In this document: positions 46,596 through 55,337 of the stretch, in pieces
How positions within the stretch are numbered: the first letter of the stretch is position 1
How the letters are laid out: each line of letters opens with the position of its first letter
The notes under the pieces: generated by a model
What the model was told of the DNA's origin: nothing
The model's database searches: none
What the model saw: the letters and a program-made list of their open reading frames with translations, nothing else
Program-made: the position numbers and the translations under genes
NCBI GenBank assembly: GCA_029204225.1
Contig: CM055100.1
Coordinates: 60,309,008-60,373,007, forward strand
DNA length: 64,000 bases
Direction: 5' to 3'
Origin: Diphasiastrum complanatum
Taxonomy: Eukaryota; Streptophyta; Lycopodiopsida; Lycopodiales; Lycopodiaceae

Positions 46596-47137
46596 TCAGT
46601 CATCAACCATTCATCACACATAATGAAAAGACACTTTTCATGAGAATAATAAGTATAGATTTGGCTTGCTCTGAGGTAGAGAGAGAATACAACAAGGAGC
46701 TCTTGGGTAGAGAGAGAATGTCACCAAAAAACTAACTGTTGGAGCTTGCTACATCAAGATCTTGCTACAAAAAGCTAATTATGGATCTTCCCTCACTCTC
46801 ACTAGTAGTGGCTCAAGATCCAAGAGCATGGAAATGAAGCAAATTGATTGGACCGCAAAAACTCCACCTCTTACAATGATTGGACCTCCTATATGACACC
46901 TCTTACAATGATTGGACCATTTTCGTGCACCTCACAGTTTGAATGGCCCAAATTGACAAATAGAAACAAGAGGTGCTATGTCACACATCTACTAGCATCA
47001 AGCCAAGTGTCACTAGCCTATACTACCACGAGCTAATCCATTCCCAAAATTGGCCTAATCACTTAACTACATGTGTACAATGAGTGGTTTTGAAAGAGGA
47101 CCCCCAAACCTCAAGATAGATGGTTTACAATTTCACA
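46596..47137 (-). repeat. Partial LTR R
   Basis: A second LTR of the L/C superfamily directly upstream of L. Minus-sense start TGTGAAATTG at 47137. It has duplicated GTAGAGAGAGAA (near 46674 and 46709) and three ATTGGACC words (near 46846, 46880 and 46912). The other end is cut by element L. R itself lies in the integrase relic Q. Confidence 0.75.
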
Positions 47138-47443
47138 ATCAATAGAGATAATGTGTGCAAAGGATCTATCTCTCGGCCTCCCAAAGAACTTGTCAAAGTG
47201 TGGTAAGTTATGTTAGGCTTGTAGGGTCTCAAAGACTCACAAGCAACCTTTCTGAAGATCTACCACTAGATCTTCCACTCCTTTAGAGATTATACATTTT
47301 GATGTGCATAGCTTTTCTGATGTATATAATGGAGGTGCAAAAATGTATGTATCATTCATAGATGACCATTCTAAATATGCTTGGATCTACCTTTGTCTAT
47401 GAAGAGTGTGGTATTTGATTCATTTGTGAAATTCAAAGCTTTA
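47138..47443 (+). pseudogene. Q: copia pre-integrase/integrase relic, left part
   Basis: Plus-strand reading MCAKDLSLGLPKNLSKCGK, then HKQPF, RSSTPLEIIHFDVHSFSD (first Asp context) and GGAKMYVSFIDDHSKYAWIY, with stops near 47215 and 47405. Its continuation is at 53960-54171 on the other side of element A. It is related to the E pre-integrase. Confidence 0.8.
47439..47443. repeat. Target-site duplication (CTTTA) of element A, left
   Basis: CTTTA at 47439-47443 and 53955-53959 flanks A exactly. Confidence 0.95.
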
Positions 47444-48097
47444 TGTGAAAATTGTCAACATTTCCTAGCTAGTTTGAGGCCTAAATTGGCAATTTTTGTA
47501 CATAGTTTTGGATCTAACCTTTCACACGTGTGAAAGAGACCTAGATACTTTTATTCTAGTATATATTTCATGTTGAAGAAGTCTCAAACTTCGGGACCTT
47601 CTAAATGACACTAAAATCATGTTATTTGGACATATAGGCCAAAATTGGCTATTTTAGGTTACTGGTGTCCTAAAATTGGGTCCTAAGTTCTAGAGAGAGG
47701 AGAGAGAGTCATCTCTCTCACCTATATTAGGCTGAAATTCGTGGAGAACAGGTTGGAGAAACCTTTTGTATGCTTCATTGAGATCAATAGATCATTGTCA
47801 TTGTTTCTTCCTCCATTGAGAGCATTGTTGTGTGTATTGTCTTCAAGCTATTGTGTATGATCTTAGGTGCTTTCCAAAAGTGGTAGGCTGATGTATTATG
47901 GACTGTATAATGCTATTTTGGGCCGCACTTGATGTTTATGGAAGTTTCCATTTGTGATAAATGCTTTTTGATCAAGTTCTTTGCATTCTAGGTAGCATAG
48001 AATGTGTTGCCAATTCCTAGCTTATGTAGTTTGGAGTGCAAGCATTCAAGCCAATGATCTTGGAGTATAGATCCACTTAGGATCTGTATTTTTCACA
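47444..48097 (+). repeat. Element A 5' LTR
   Basis: 654 bp, TGTGAAAATTG to TTTTTCACA. It contains the 18-bp perfect palindrome CTTTCACACGTGTGAAAG at 47519-47536 and a TATA-like CTAGTATATATTT near 47555. Confidence 0.95.
47519..47536. promoter_or_regulatory. 18-bp CACGTG palindrome in LTR of A
   Basis: CTTTCACACGTGTGAAAG, a perfect palindrome upstream of the TATA-like site; repeated at 53376-53393. It contains the G-box core recognised by plant bZIP and bHLH factors. Regulatory function is inferred. Confidence 0.5.
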
Positions 48098-48110
48098 TGG
48101 TATCAGAGCT
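48098..48110 (+). other. Element A primer-binding site
   Basis: TGGTATCAGAGCT immediately follows the LTR. Confidence 0.93.
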
Positions 48111-49258
48111 GGTTGGCTTCTATTTACAGTAAGTATTCCATTTTTGGTGATATTTGGATGTTTGATCAAGTTCTAGCATGATTTTGCATTGCTTTGTTGA
48201 TCAAATCTTACTAACCTTTGTTTTGTGAGTTGAACTTGTGGATCAAAAGCATATTTCAGGTCTATTGAAGATCAGAGGCTGAAAAGAAACTATTTTGGAT
48301 CAGATCATAACACCTAATCATTTGTGATTGTGAGGCTTGTGCATATTCAATACTAACAATGTTCTTTTCAATCCTATTGTTGACAATCTCCATTCTTGGA
48401 TGAACACTCTCCTTAAGTGGATGAAACTTCTCCTTAAGTGGATGACAAATGCTCTTTTGAGTGAGTTGTAATTCTCCTAAAGGCTGAGCAAAGCTCCCAT
48501 TTGGATGAAAGATCCCCTTTTTTGGGTGAACATATTGTAAGCTCCATTGTGAAGAGCATATTGTAAAGATTGTCATCAATTTTGGCATAATTTTTGGTGT
48601 ACTTTGTTGAGCATGTAAGTAACTCTCCTTATGTAATTTGATTGGAGCATTTGCTGGAAGGTGTTAACCATTATGCAAGTGTGTTTTCAGGTTCTTAACA
48701 GGTTGAGGAACATTCTCATGTGAAGTGATCTTAGATCTACATCTAAACACCAAGATTTGACAAGATAGTGAAGCTAGTCTTGTGATTCACTAAGTGTGCT
48801 CATTCATTCACCTCTAAATCTTGTATTTATCACTTGCTGGAGTTTATAAACTTTTAGAAGTGTGGTTTACATGTGGTTTTACAGGTTGAATCAATATCTT
48901 AGTGTGTTGATCATATGTTGATCAAGTTTGTTCATTACTAGGTAATCTTGGCATCCTAGTTTTGGGTATTTTCTAAGAATGCAAGTAACTCTTCACACCA
49001 TAACTTGATTTGGTCACTTGCTGGAAAGTTTGAGAGCTTAAGCAAGAGTGTGTTCAGGTTGGTTTGCATTCTTAGTGTGTGCAAAGTGTTGCATGTGTTT
49101 CAATCTTCCTTTCTATGCTTGGAAACCATCTAGGTTCAAGATAGAAGTGTTTTAGGGTCCTAAATCTTCATAGATCTCTTTATCTATCATTTGTTGAGAG
49201 AAAAGTGAGTGCTAAGTGCTTTAGGACAAAACCTAAAAGTTGAAGAAACATTAGAATC
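48111..49258 (+). other. Element A leader with internal repeats
   Basis: 1148 bp without a significant frame. Three degenerate units share (C/T)ACTTGCTGG or CATTTGCTGG followed 30-60 bp later by TTCAGGTT or TTACAGGTT (about 48646-48693, 48832-48889 and 49015-49060). There is also a direct repeat of CTCCTTAAGTGGATGA at about 48410 and 48432. The pyrimidine-CAG-G ends resemble splice acceptors. The leader could harbour alternative acceptors or a packaging signal, but this is not shown. Confidence 0.6.
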
Positions 49259-52200
49259 ATGGCTTCCAATGGTGGGATCATGCTAGAGTCTAGTGAAAGG
49301 TTGAGTTCATCAAACTACTCTACTTGGAAAGTGAGGATGGAGTCCTTACTTGAGTTGAATGAACTCATGGACATAGTTGCAGAAATTGAAGAGAGACCTC
49401 TCACACTTCAAGAGCAACAAAGGTTTGATAAGAAGGCCAAAAGGGCTCTTCATATCATTAAAATGAATGTTACAAATGAACTTCTCAAGGAAGTTGGAAA
49501 GTGTCAAAGTGCAAGTGAGGCATGGAATGCCTTAAAGAAGCTCTTTGAATCAAAGTCCACATCTAGGGTATTGACCCTAAGGAGACAAATATTTTCTAGT
49601 AGGCAAAGAGAGGGTGAAAGTGCTCATGCATTTATCTTGAGAGTTAAGTCCCTAAGTGATGATTTAGCATGCATTGATGAGAACATAAAAGATGGTGAAA
49701 TAGTCCAAGTTATGTTGAATGGTTTGCTAAATGAACATGCTAACCTTGTGCAAAGTTTTGCCATTCAAAGAGTCTTGCCAAGTGTGGTTGACTTGCAAGA
49801 AATCTTATTGGCTGAAGAACATAGGTTGCAATCAAAGCTTGATGGTGCATCCTTGCAAGGTGGAGGTGAAGAGGCTTTCTTCACAAAAGGCAAATTCAAG
49901 GGCAAAGGTAAAGGCAAAGGGAAATGGTCCAAAGGTGGTAACTTTGATCATGATGATCACTCTTCCTCTTCCTCTTCTACTAAGAACAATAAGTCAAAGT
50001 TCAAGTGCTTTTATTGTGGGATAAAAGGTCATTTTGCAAATGAATGTTATAAGAAGAAAAGAGAGCAAGGAGAGAGGCAAGGAAATCTTACAATAGATGA
50101 GGAAGAACATAACACATGTGAATCACTTGTTATGACTTCAAGTTTGTTAGCCAACATAGATGATAATGATCCTTGGTGGATTGATAGTGGAGCCTCATCT
50201 CACATGACAAGACATAAGGAATACTTTACATCCTTATTGTCTTATGAGGGAGAAGGTAACATCATCTACACTGCAAATGATGGTCAATGTGACATCAAAG
50301 GCATAGGCACCATTCCTATTTCCCTTTCAACAAATAGGAAAGCAAATCTTGAAAATGTTTTGTACATTCCTTCAATCACTAAGAATTTGCTTAGTGTAAG
50401 TCAAATGATTGACAAAGGACTTGATGTGGAGTTCATTGGAGATGCATGTTTGATAAGTAAATGTGGATCCTTGATTGCTCAAGGTAGGAGGCATGGTAAA
50501 CTTTTCAAGCTTGATGCATGTGTGATCTCTAATCATGAAGGATGTATGGCTAGGGAGCAATTGACAAACCAAGAAGTTTGGCACAAGAGGTTGGGCCATC
50601 CCAACTTCAAATCTTTGGAGGTAATGGCAAAGAAAGAGCTTGTTCTTGGTCTCCCTAAAAGTCTTGTTGCAAACAATAGTGTTTGTGAACATTGTGCCTT
50701 GTCCAAATCTCATAGACTTGCTTATTCTAGATCTACTTCTAGATCTAAAGAAGCTTTTCAACTTGTGCATTCTGATATTCATTCTTCTAGTACAACTAGC
50801 AATGGAGGGGCAAAGATGTATGCAACTTTCATTGATGACTTTAGTAGGTATACTTGGATCTATCTTCTTAAAAGTAAGGATGAAGTGTTTGCTGCATTTG
50901 TCAAGTTCAAGAATGAAATGGAAAACCAATTCAATACAAAGATCAAATGCTTAAGATCTGATAATGGAGGGGAATACACCTCAAATAGGTTCAAAGACTT
51001 TTGTATAGCACATGGGATTAAGAGGGAGATGTCTAGTCCTAGGACTCCACAACAGAATGGAGTGGCCGAGAGGAAGAATAGAACCCTTTGTGAATGTGCC
51101 AAGGCAATGAGACTACATGCTAATCTTGCTAAGTCTTTTTGGGGGGAAGCTTTAGCATGTGCTAACTATCTATGTAATAGATGGACAAGTGCTTCCTTGG
51201 ATGGTAAAACTCCTCATGAGGTTCTTTATGGTAGAAGGCCGAGTGTCAAGCATTGTAGGATCTTTGGATGTACATGTTTTGTCAATATCACACTTGATGA
51301 TAGAACTAAAGAAGATCCTTCATCAAAGAAGGGTGTGTTTGTTGGCTATAGTGAAGTAAGCAAGGCTTACAAAGTGTACATTCCTTCTACAAAGAAAGTT
51401 GTCATAAGTAGGGATGTCATCTTTCATGAAGAGAATGTTTCCAATGTTGTTGATGTTGATGTTGATGTGCCTACTAATCATCATGATGTGCAAGATGTCT
51501 TGGATGAAGATGGAGATGCCACTCCAAAGCAAACTTCAAGGAAGACTCAAAGGCAAAGGGCTAAGCCATCAAGGCTAACCTATGATGAAAAAGGAAAGCA
51601 AGTGGTGGACAACTCTAACCTTGCTTTTCTTACCTCTTTTGATGAACCAACTTGTGTAGGTGAAGCAATTCAAAAGAAGGAATGGATCCAAGCCATGGAT
51701 CATGAGCATCAAGCACTCATCAAAAGCAACACATGGAGGTTGGTAAAGCTTCCAAAGGACAAGAAGGCAATTGGTTGTAAGTGGATCTTCAAGATCAAGA
51801 CAAATCAAGATGGATCAATCAACAAGTACAAGGCAAGGTTGGTGGCAAAGGGGTATGCTCAAGAATATGGTATTGACTATGATGAGACCTTTGCACCCGT
51901 GGCAAAGATGGTAACTATTCGAATCCTAATCTCTCTTGCAACTCTTTATGATTGGGATATGTGGCAAATGGATGTTACTAATGCCTTCTTGAATGGTGAT
52001 CTTGAAGAAGATATTTACATGGAGCAACTCAAGTGGCAATTTCTTCAAGGCAAGGAAGATCTCGTTGAGGTTTGGTTTGAGCTCAAATGGGTTGGTTTTA
52101 TTAGGTTTGATACTCAACTTCATCTACTCTACTTCATGTTGGATAGAAGTGTAGAAATCTATCTTTTGGTTTATGATGGTGACATTGTTTTCACTAACTA

Positions 52201-53287
52201 TAGTGAAAGGTTGAAATCAAGCAATGATGAGATCTTGTGGGATGTTAATCATGTGTTTGAGAGGGAGTATCTTCAGAGGTTCAGATCTGAAGATGTTTAT
52301 AAATGCAAAGTCCTTGATGTTTTATTGGAAGATCAAGATGTTGATCTTGAATTGCTTCATCAACACCAAGAGGCAAGTAGCAATTGGAAGCTAGTCAAAA
52401 GCATGAAAGGGGAGCCACATGGGCAAAGCATCTTGGATCTGTTTTTACAGGTCCTTGAAGGTTCAAGTAAGGTTCTTGGAGCAGCAAGGAAGTGTCCTTT
52501 TACTCTACCTTACTTGTTTAATCTCATGTATGAACATTGTCATGTCAATGTGTTGGAATTGTCAAAATTCAATGAAACTAGTTCCACAGTTTTGCATCTT
52601 TTGGATCTTGGAGATGGAATAGTTATCATTGCTGGTTTTTATGATCAAGTACATGCATTCATTCAAATCTCAAAAGATATGGAAGTGGTAAATATGTTTA
52701 CTTTTGAGCAAAGTTCAAGATCTAGCATCCTAGTGTTGGCAAATTGGCAAATTGTTGACAATGTAGGATCAAGCGTTATATGCAAATATTGTGGAGATAC
52801 TTCAAGTATTTCAAGTTCAGGTTTTGCTCATTCAAATGGAACAGAGAACACATCATTTTGGCATTCATTCACTCAAGGGCTTTCGTGGATTGGAGATCTA
52901 CAAAGGCAAGGTGGTGATGGAGGTTCATTCATGGAGATACATGGTGCATTCACTATGGGCATAGTGGAATGTGGACGAGGCATGCAAACACCTGTTGGTT
53001 ACTTTCACTTACAACTTGTTTGCTGCTGTTTTACAGAGAACTCAAAGGTGGATACATGGAGGAATCCTTTCATTGTTATTCTATGTTCTTTTACATGTAT
53101 CTTGTTCACCATTCTATGTAAAATTGATGTAAGAAATAGTGAAGCATCCTATATGGGCACTATTATCTATATCAATTATGTTGTACTTCATATTGTACAT
53201 ATTAGAACACTTGAAAAGAGATCTATCATCATGATGGAGATCATTCTTAGGTTGGAGCAAAGTAGTGTTGTAAAACTAGCAAGTTAA
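49259..53287 (+). CDS. Element A gag-pol polyprotein with catalytically altered RT-RNase H
   Basis: A 1342-residue frame starting MASNGGIMLESSERLSSSNY. UBN2 gag lies at about 10-200, a GKGKGKGKW linker at about 215-230, zinc knuckle CFYCGIKGHFANEC at 250-263, protease WWIDSGASSHM with Asp at 309, pre-integrase HKRLGHPNFKSLE near 442, and integrase with D506 (HSDIHSS), D568 (RSDNGGEY) and E604 (NGVAERKN). The RT start is canonical to DLEEDIYMEQ (923). From there the sequence changes abruptly. Only weak co-linear anchors of RT-RNase H remain: YDGD at 972-975 for YVDD, CKVLDVLLEDQDV near 1016, NWKLVKSM near 1042, GFYDQVHA near 1127 for GYSDSDFA, YCGDTSSIS near 1177 for YCDNQSAIS. About 90 extra C-terminal residues include a hydrophobic segment (1269-1290). 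RT and RNase H activity are presumably lost, while gag, protease and integrase look intact. Confidence 0.9.
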   Translation: MASNGGIMLESSERLSSSNYSTWKVRMESLLELNELMDIVAEIEERPLTLQEQQRFDKKAKRALHIIKMNVTNELLKEVGKCQSASEAWNALKKLFESKSTSRVLTLRRQIFSSRQREGESAHAFILRVKSLSDDLACIDENIKDGEIVQVMLNGLLNEHANLVQSFAIQRVLPSVVDLQEILLAEEHRLQSKLDGASLQGGGEEAFFTKGKFKGKGKGKGKWSKGGNFDHDDHSSSSSSTKNNKSKFKCFYCGIKGHFANECYKKKREQGERQGNLTIDEEEHNTCESLVMTSSLLANIDDNDPWWIDSGASSHMTRHKEYFTSLLSYEGEGNIIYTANDGQCDIKGIGTIPISLSTNRKANLENVLYIPSITKNLLSVSQMIDKGLDVEFIGDACLISKCGSLIAQGRRHGKLFKLDACVISNHEGCMAREQLTNQEVWHKRLGHPNFKSLEVMAKKELVLGLPKSLVANNSVCEHCALSKSHRLAYSRSTSRSKEAFQLVHSDIHSSSTTSNGGAKMYATFIDDFSRYTWIYLLKSKDEVFAAFVKFKNEMENQFNTKIKCLRSDNGGEYTSNRFKDFCIAHGIKREMSSPRTPQQNGVAERKNRTLCECAKAMRLHANLAKSFWGEALACANYLCNRWTSASLDGKTPHEVLYGRRPSVKHCRIFGCTCFVNITLDDRTKEDPSSKKGVFVGYSEVSKAYKVYIPSTKKVVISRDVIFHEENVSNVVDVDVDVPTNHHDVQDVLDEDGDATPKQTSRKTQRQRAKPSRLTYDEKGKQVVDNSNLAFLTSFDEPTCVGEAIQKKEWIQAMDHEHQALIKSNTWRLVKLPKDKKAIGCKWIFKIKTNQDGSINKYKARLVAKGYAQEYGIDYDETFAPVAKMVTIRILISLATLYDWDMWQMDVTNAFLNGDLEEDIYMEQLKWQFLQGKEDLVEVWFELKWVGFIRFDTQLHLLYFMLDRSVEIYLLVYDGDIVFTNYSERLKSSNDEILWDVNHVFEREYLQRFRSEDVYKCKVLDVLLEDQDVDLELLHQHQEASSNWKLVKSMKGEPHGQSILDLFLQVLEGSSKVLGAARKCPFTLPYLFNLMYEHCHVNVLELSKFNETSSTVLHLLDLGDGIVIIAGFYDQVHAFIQISKDMEVVNMFTFEQSSRSSILVLANWQIVDNVGSSVICKYCGDTSSISSSGFAHSNGTENTSFWHSFTQGLSWIGDLQRQGGDGGSFMEIHGAFTMGIVECGRGMQTPVGYFHLQLVCCCFTENSKVDTWRNPFIVILCSFTCILFTILCKIDVRNSEASYMGTIIYINYVVLHIVHIRTLEKRSIIMMEIILRLEQSSVVKLAS

Positions 53288-53300
53288 GTTGAAGAGGGAG
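53288..53300 (+). other. Element A polypurine tract
   Basis: GTTGAAGAGGGAG lies directly before the 3' LTR. Element P has the same tract before a similar LTR start. Confidence 0.9.
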
Positions 53301-53954
53301 TGTGAAAATTGTCAACATTTCCTAGCTAGTTTGAGGCCTAAATTGGCAATTTTTGTACATAGTTTTGGATCTAACCTTTCACACGTGTGAAAGAGACCTA
53401 GATACTTTTATTCTAGTATATATTTCATGTTGAAGAAGTCTCAAACTTCGGGACCTTCTAAATGACACTAAAATCATGTTATTTGGACATATAGGCCAAA
53501 ATTGGCTATTTTAGGTTACTGGTGTCCTAAAATTGGGTCCTAAGTTCTAGAGAGAGGAGAGAGAGTCATCTATCTCACCTATATTAGGCTGAAATTCGTG
53601 GAGAACAGGTTGGAGAAACCTTTTGTATGCTTCATTGAGATCAATAGATCATTGTCATTGTTTCTTCCTCCATTGAGAGCATTGTTGTGTGTATTGTCTT
53701 CAAGCTATTGTGTATGATCTTAGGTGCTTTCCAAAAGTGGTAGGCTGATGTATTATGGACTGTATAATGCTATTTTTGGCCGCACTTGATGTTTATGGAA
53801 GTTTCCATTTGTGATAAATGCTTTTTGATCAAGTTCTTTGCATTCTAGGTAGCATAGAATGTGTTGCCAATTCCTAGCTTATGTAGTTTGGAGTGCAAGC
53901 ATTCAAGCCAATGATCTTGGAGTATAGATCCACTTAGGATCTGTATTTTTCACA
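53301..53954 (+). repeat. Element A 3' LTR
   Basis: 654 bp, two differences from the 5' LTR. It contains the CACGTG palindrome at 53376-53393. Confidence 0.95.
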
Positions 53955-54171
53955 CTTTAGTTGAGAATTGACTTAATACTAGGATCAAAGTATTAAGATG
54001 TGATAATGGTGGAAAGTACATCTCCAACAAGATGATAGAGTTTTGTGAATATAATGGCATAAAGAGGGAGTTATCATGTCCTTATACCCCTCAACAAAAT
54101 GGGGTGGACGAGAGAAAAAGTATATCTCTTTGTGAGTGTGCTAAAGCTGTGAGGCTAGATTCCTCTTTTCC
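53955..54171 (+). pseudogene. Q: integrase relic, right part
   Basis: It starts with the CTTTA duplication (53955-53959), then reads LRCDNGGKYISNKMIEFCE and ELSCPYTPQQNGVDERKS, which carry the second Asp and the catalytic Glu (DERK for AERK) of copia integrase, then CECAKAVRLDSSF. It directly continues the left part at 47138-47443. It ends where the P LTR begins. Confidence 0.88.
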
Positions 54172-54254
54172 AAAACCAAAATATCTAAGTTGAAATTTCA
54201 TATTGGCCTCAAAATTTCCAATTTTACTCATCTTAACTAGCTGAAATTTTCACA
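54172..54254 (-). repeat. Element P 3' LTR start (truncated)
   Basis: About 83 bp; minus sense TGTGAAAATTTCAGCTAG. The opening resembles LTR A (TGTGAAAATTGTCAAC, then CTAGCTAG and GAGGCC). Cut off at 54171 by Q. Confidence 0.7.
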
Positions 54255-54272
54255 CTCCCTCTTCAACTCGTT
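54255..54272 (-). other. Element P polypurine tract
   Basis: Minus-strand AGTTGAAGAGGGAG, the same as in A. Confidence 0.8.
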
Positions 54273-55337
54273 TTAGTATAGATTTATATAGTACTTCAAG
54301 ATGAGTTCTATGCTTCATAAAAACGTCCTTTCCTAATGATTTGGTAAAGATATCATCACACACTCCCATGAGGAGACATGTTGAGCTCCACCTCTTTTGC
54401 CATGACTGATAAGTCACTTCGATATGTTTGATCCTTGCATGAAAACCATGATTGTTTGCCAAACTTTGAGCTGAAAGTTTAACACAAAAAATGATTGAAC
54501 ATTTTTGAAAATCTCGCAAGTCAAGACCTAGCACCATCCTTTTGATCCATAGCATTTCCTTGGTGCGTGCAGTCAAGGCTTTGTACTCAGCTTCAGTTGA
54601 AGATAATGAGATTGTTGCTTGCTTCTTTGACATCCATGAGATAGCTCCATCACCTATAAAAGTAGCATGTGCACTTATGGATTTTTCCTCTCCATTTGAT
54701 CTACTGCAAAGTCTGAATCTGAAAATTCAAAAAGTTTAGGAGATGATTCCCTATAAACAATGCCAAAATCGCTAGAACCCCTGATGTACCTCAATACTCT
54801 CTTGCCTACCTTCCAATGCTCCACACTAGGATCATGCATGAATTGACATCTACCAACACAATAGCTTAGATATGGTCTTATGATGGTTAGATATGTGAGT
54901 GAACCAACTAGCTTCCTATAGAGAGTAATGTTCTCAAAAGATCTTTCATTGCCTCTTATAGTGAGTTTTACATTTGATTCCATATGTGTATCAATAGATT
55001 TAGCATCTTCCATATGAAATATTCTAAGAATAAAATTAGCATACTTCTTTTGACAGATAAAATTAATTTGAGAAGTCCTAATTACCTCTATTCCTAAGAT
55101 GTAGTGCAAATGACCAAGATCATGTACCTCAAATTCCTTCTTTAGTGCTATCTTGATGTCATCTACATCTTGTTTGTTGCCTCCACTCAAAATGATATCA
55201 TCCACATAGATTAGAAGGATAGTAGCATCATTTACAAAAAATTTGTAATAAATTGAATGATTATACTCACTCATAATGAAATTTTGAGAAAGTATAAAAG
55301 TGTTAAGCGTAGCATACCAACTCTTAGGTGAGAAGTT
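54273..55337 (-). pseudogene. Element P RT and RNase H
   Basis: Minus strand, two frames. The first (55337-54675) has SPKSWYATLNTFILS, ATILLIYVDDIILSGGN (active site intact, about 55185-55225), DLGHLHYILGIEVIR, YRKLVGSLTYLTI and RNase H FSDSDFAVDQMERK. After a frameshift near 54680 the second (54633-54250) has SLSSTEAEYKALTART, SAQSLANNHGFHARIKHIEV and FTKSLGKDVFMKHR. The upstream RT, integrase and gag are missing; a break lies at 55337. The shared polypurine tract and LTR start make it a relative of A that still had RT. Confidence 0.87.

Larger units (their letters stand above)
47444..53954 (+). mobile_element. Element A: complete young copia element with degenerate RT-RNase H
   Basis: A 6511-bp element with 654-bp LTRs that differ at two positions by my reading (near 47722/53572 and 47928/53777), perfect CTTTA duplications, a primer-binding site, polypurine tract and one open frame of 1342 codons. 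Two differences in 654 bp mean a very recent insertion. Since its own RT and RNase H motifs are lost, the enzyme that copied it presumably came from another element. It lies in the integrase relic Q. Confidence 0.95.

Noticed and set aside
50372-50929. 185-codon minus-strand frame inside A
   Set aside because: Antisense shadow of the intact protease/integrase coding region.
52028-53287. Captured host gene in the 3' part of the A frame
   Set aside because: Anchors in the order of RT and RNase H (YDGD, CKVLDV, NWKLV, GFYDQVHA, YCGDTSS) argue for an RT-RNase H origin, although a partial capture at the extreme C-terminus is still possible.
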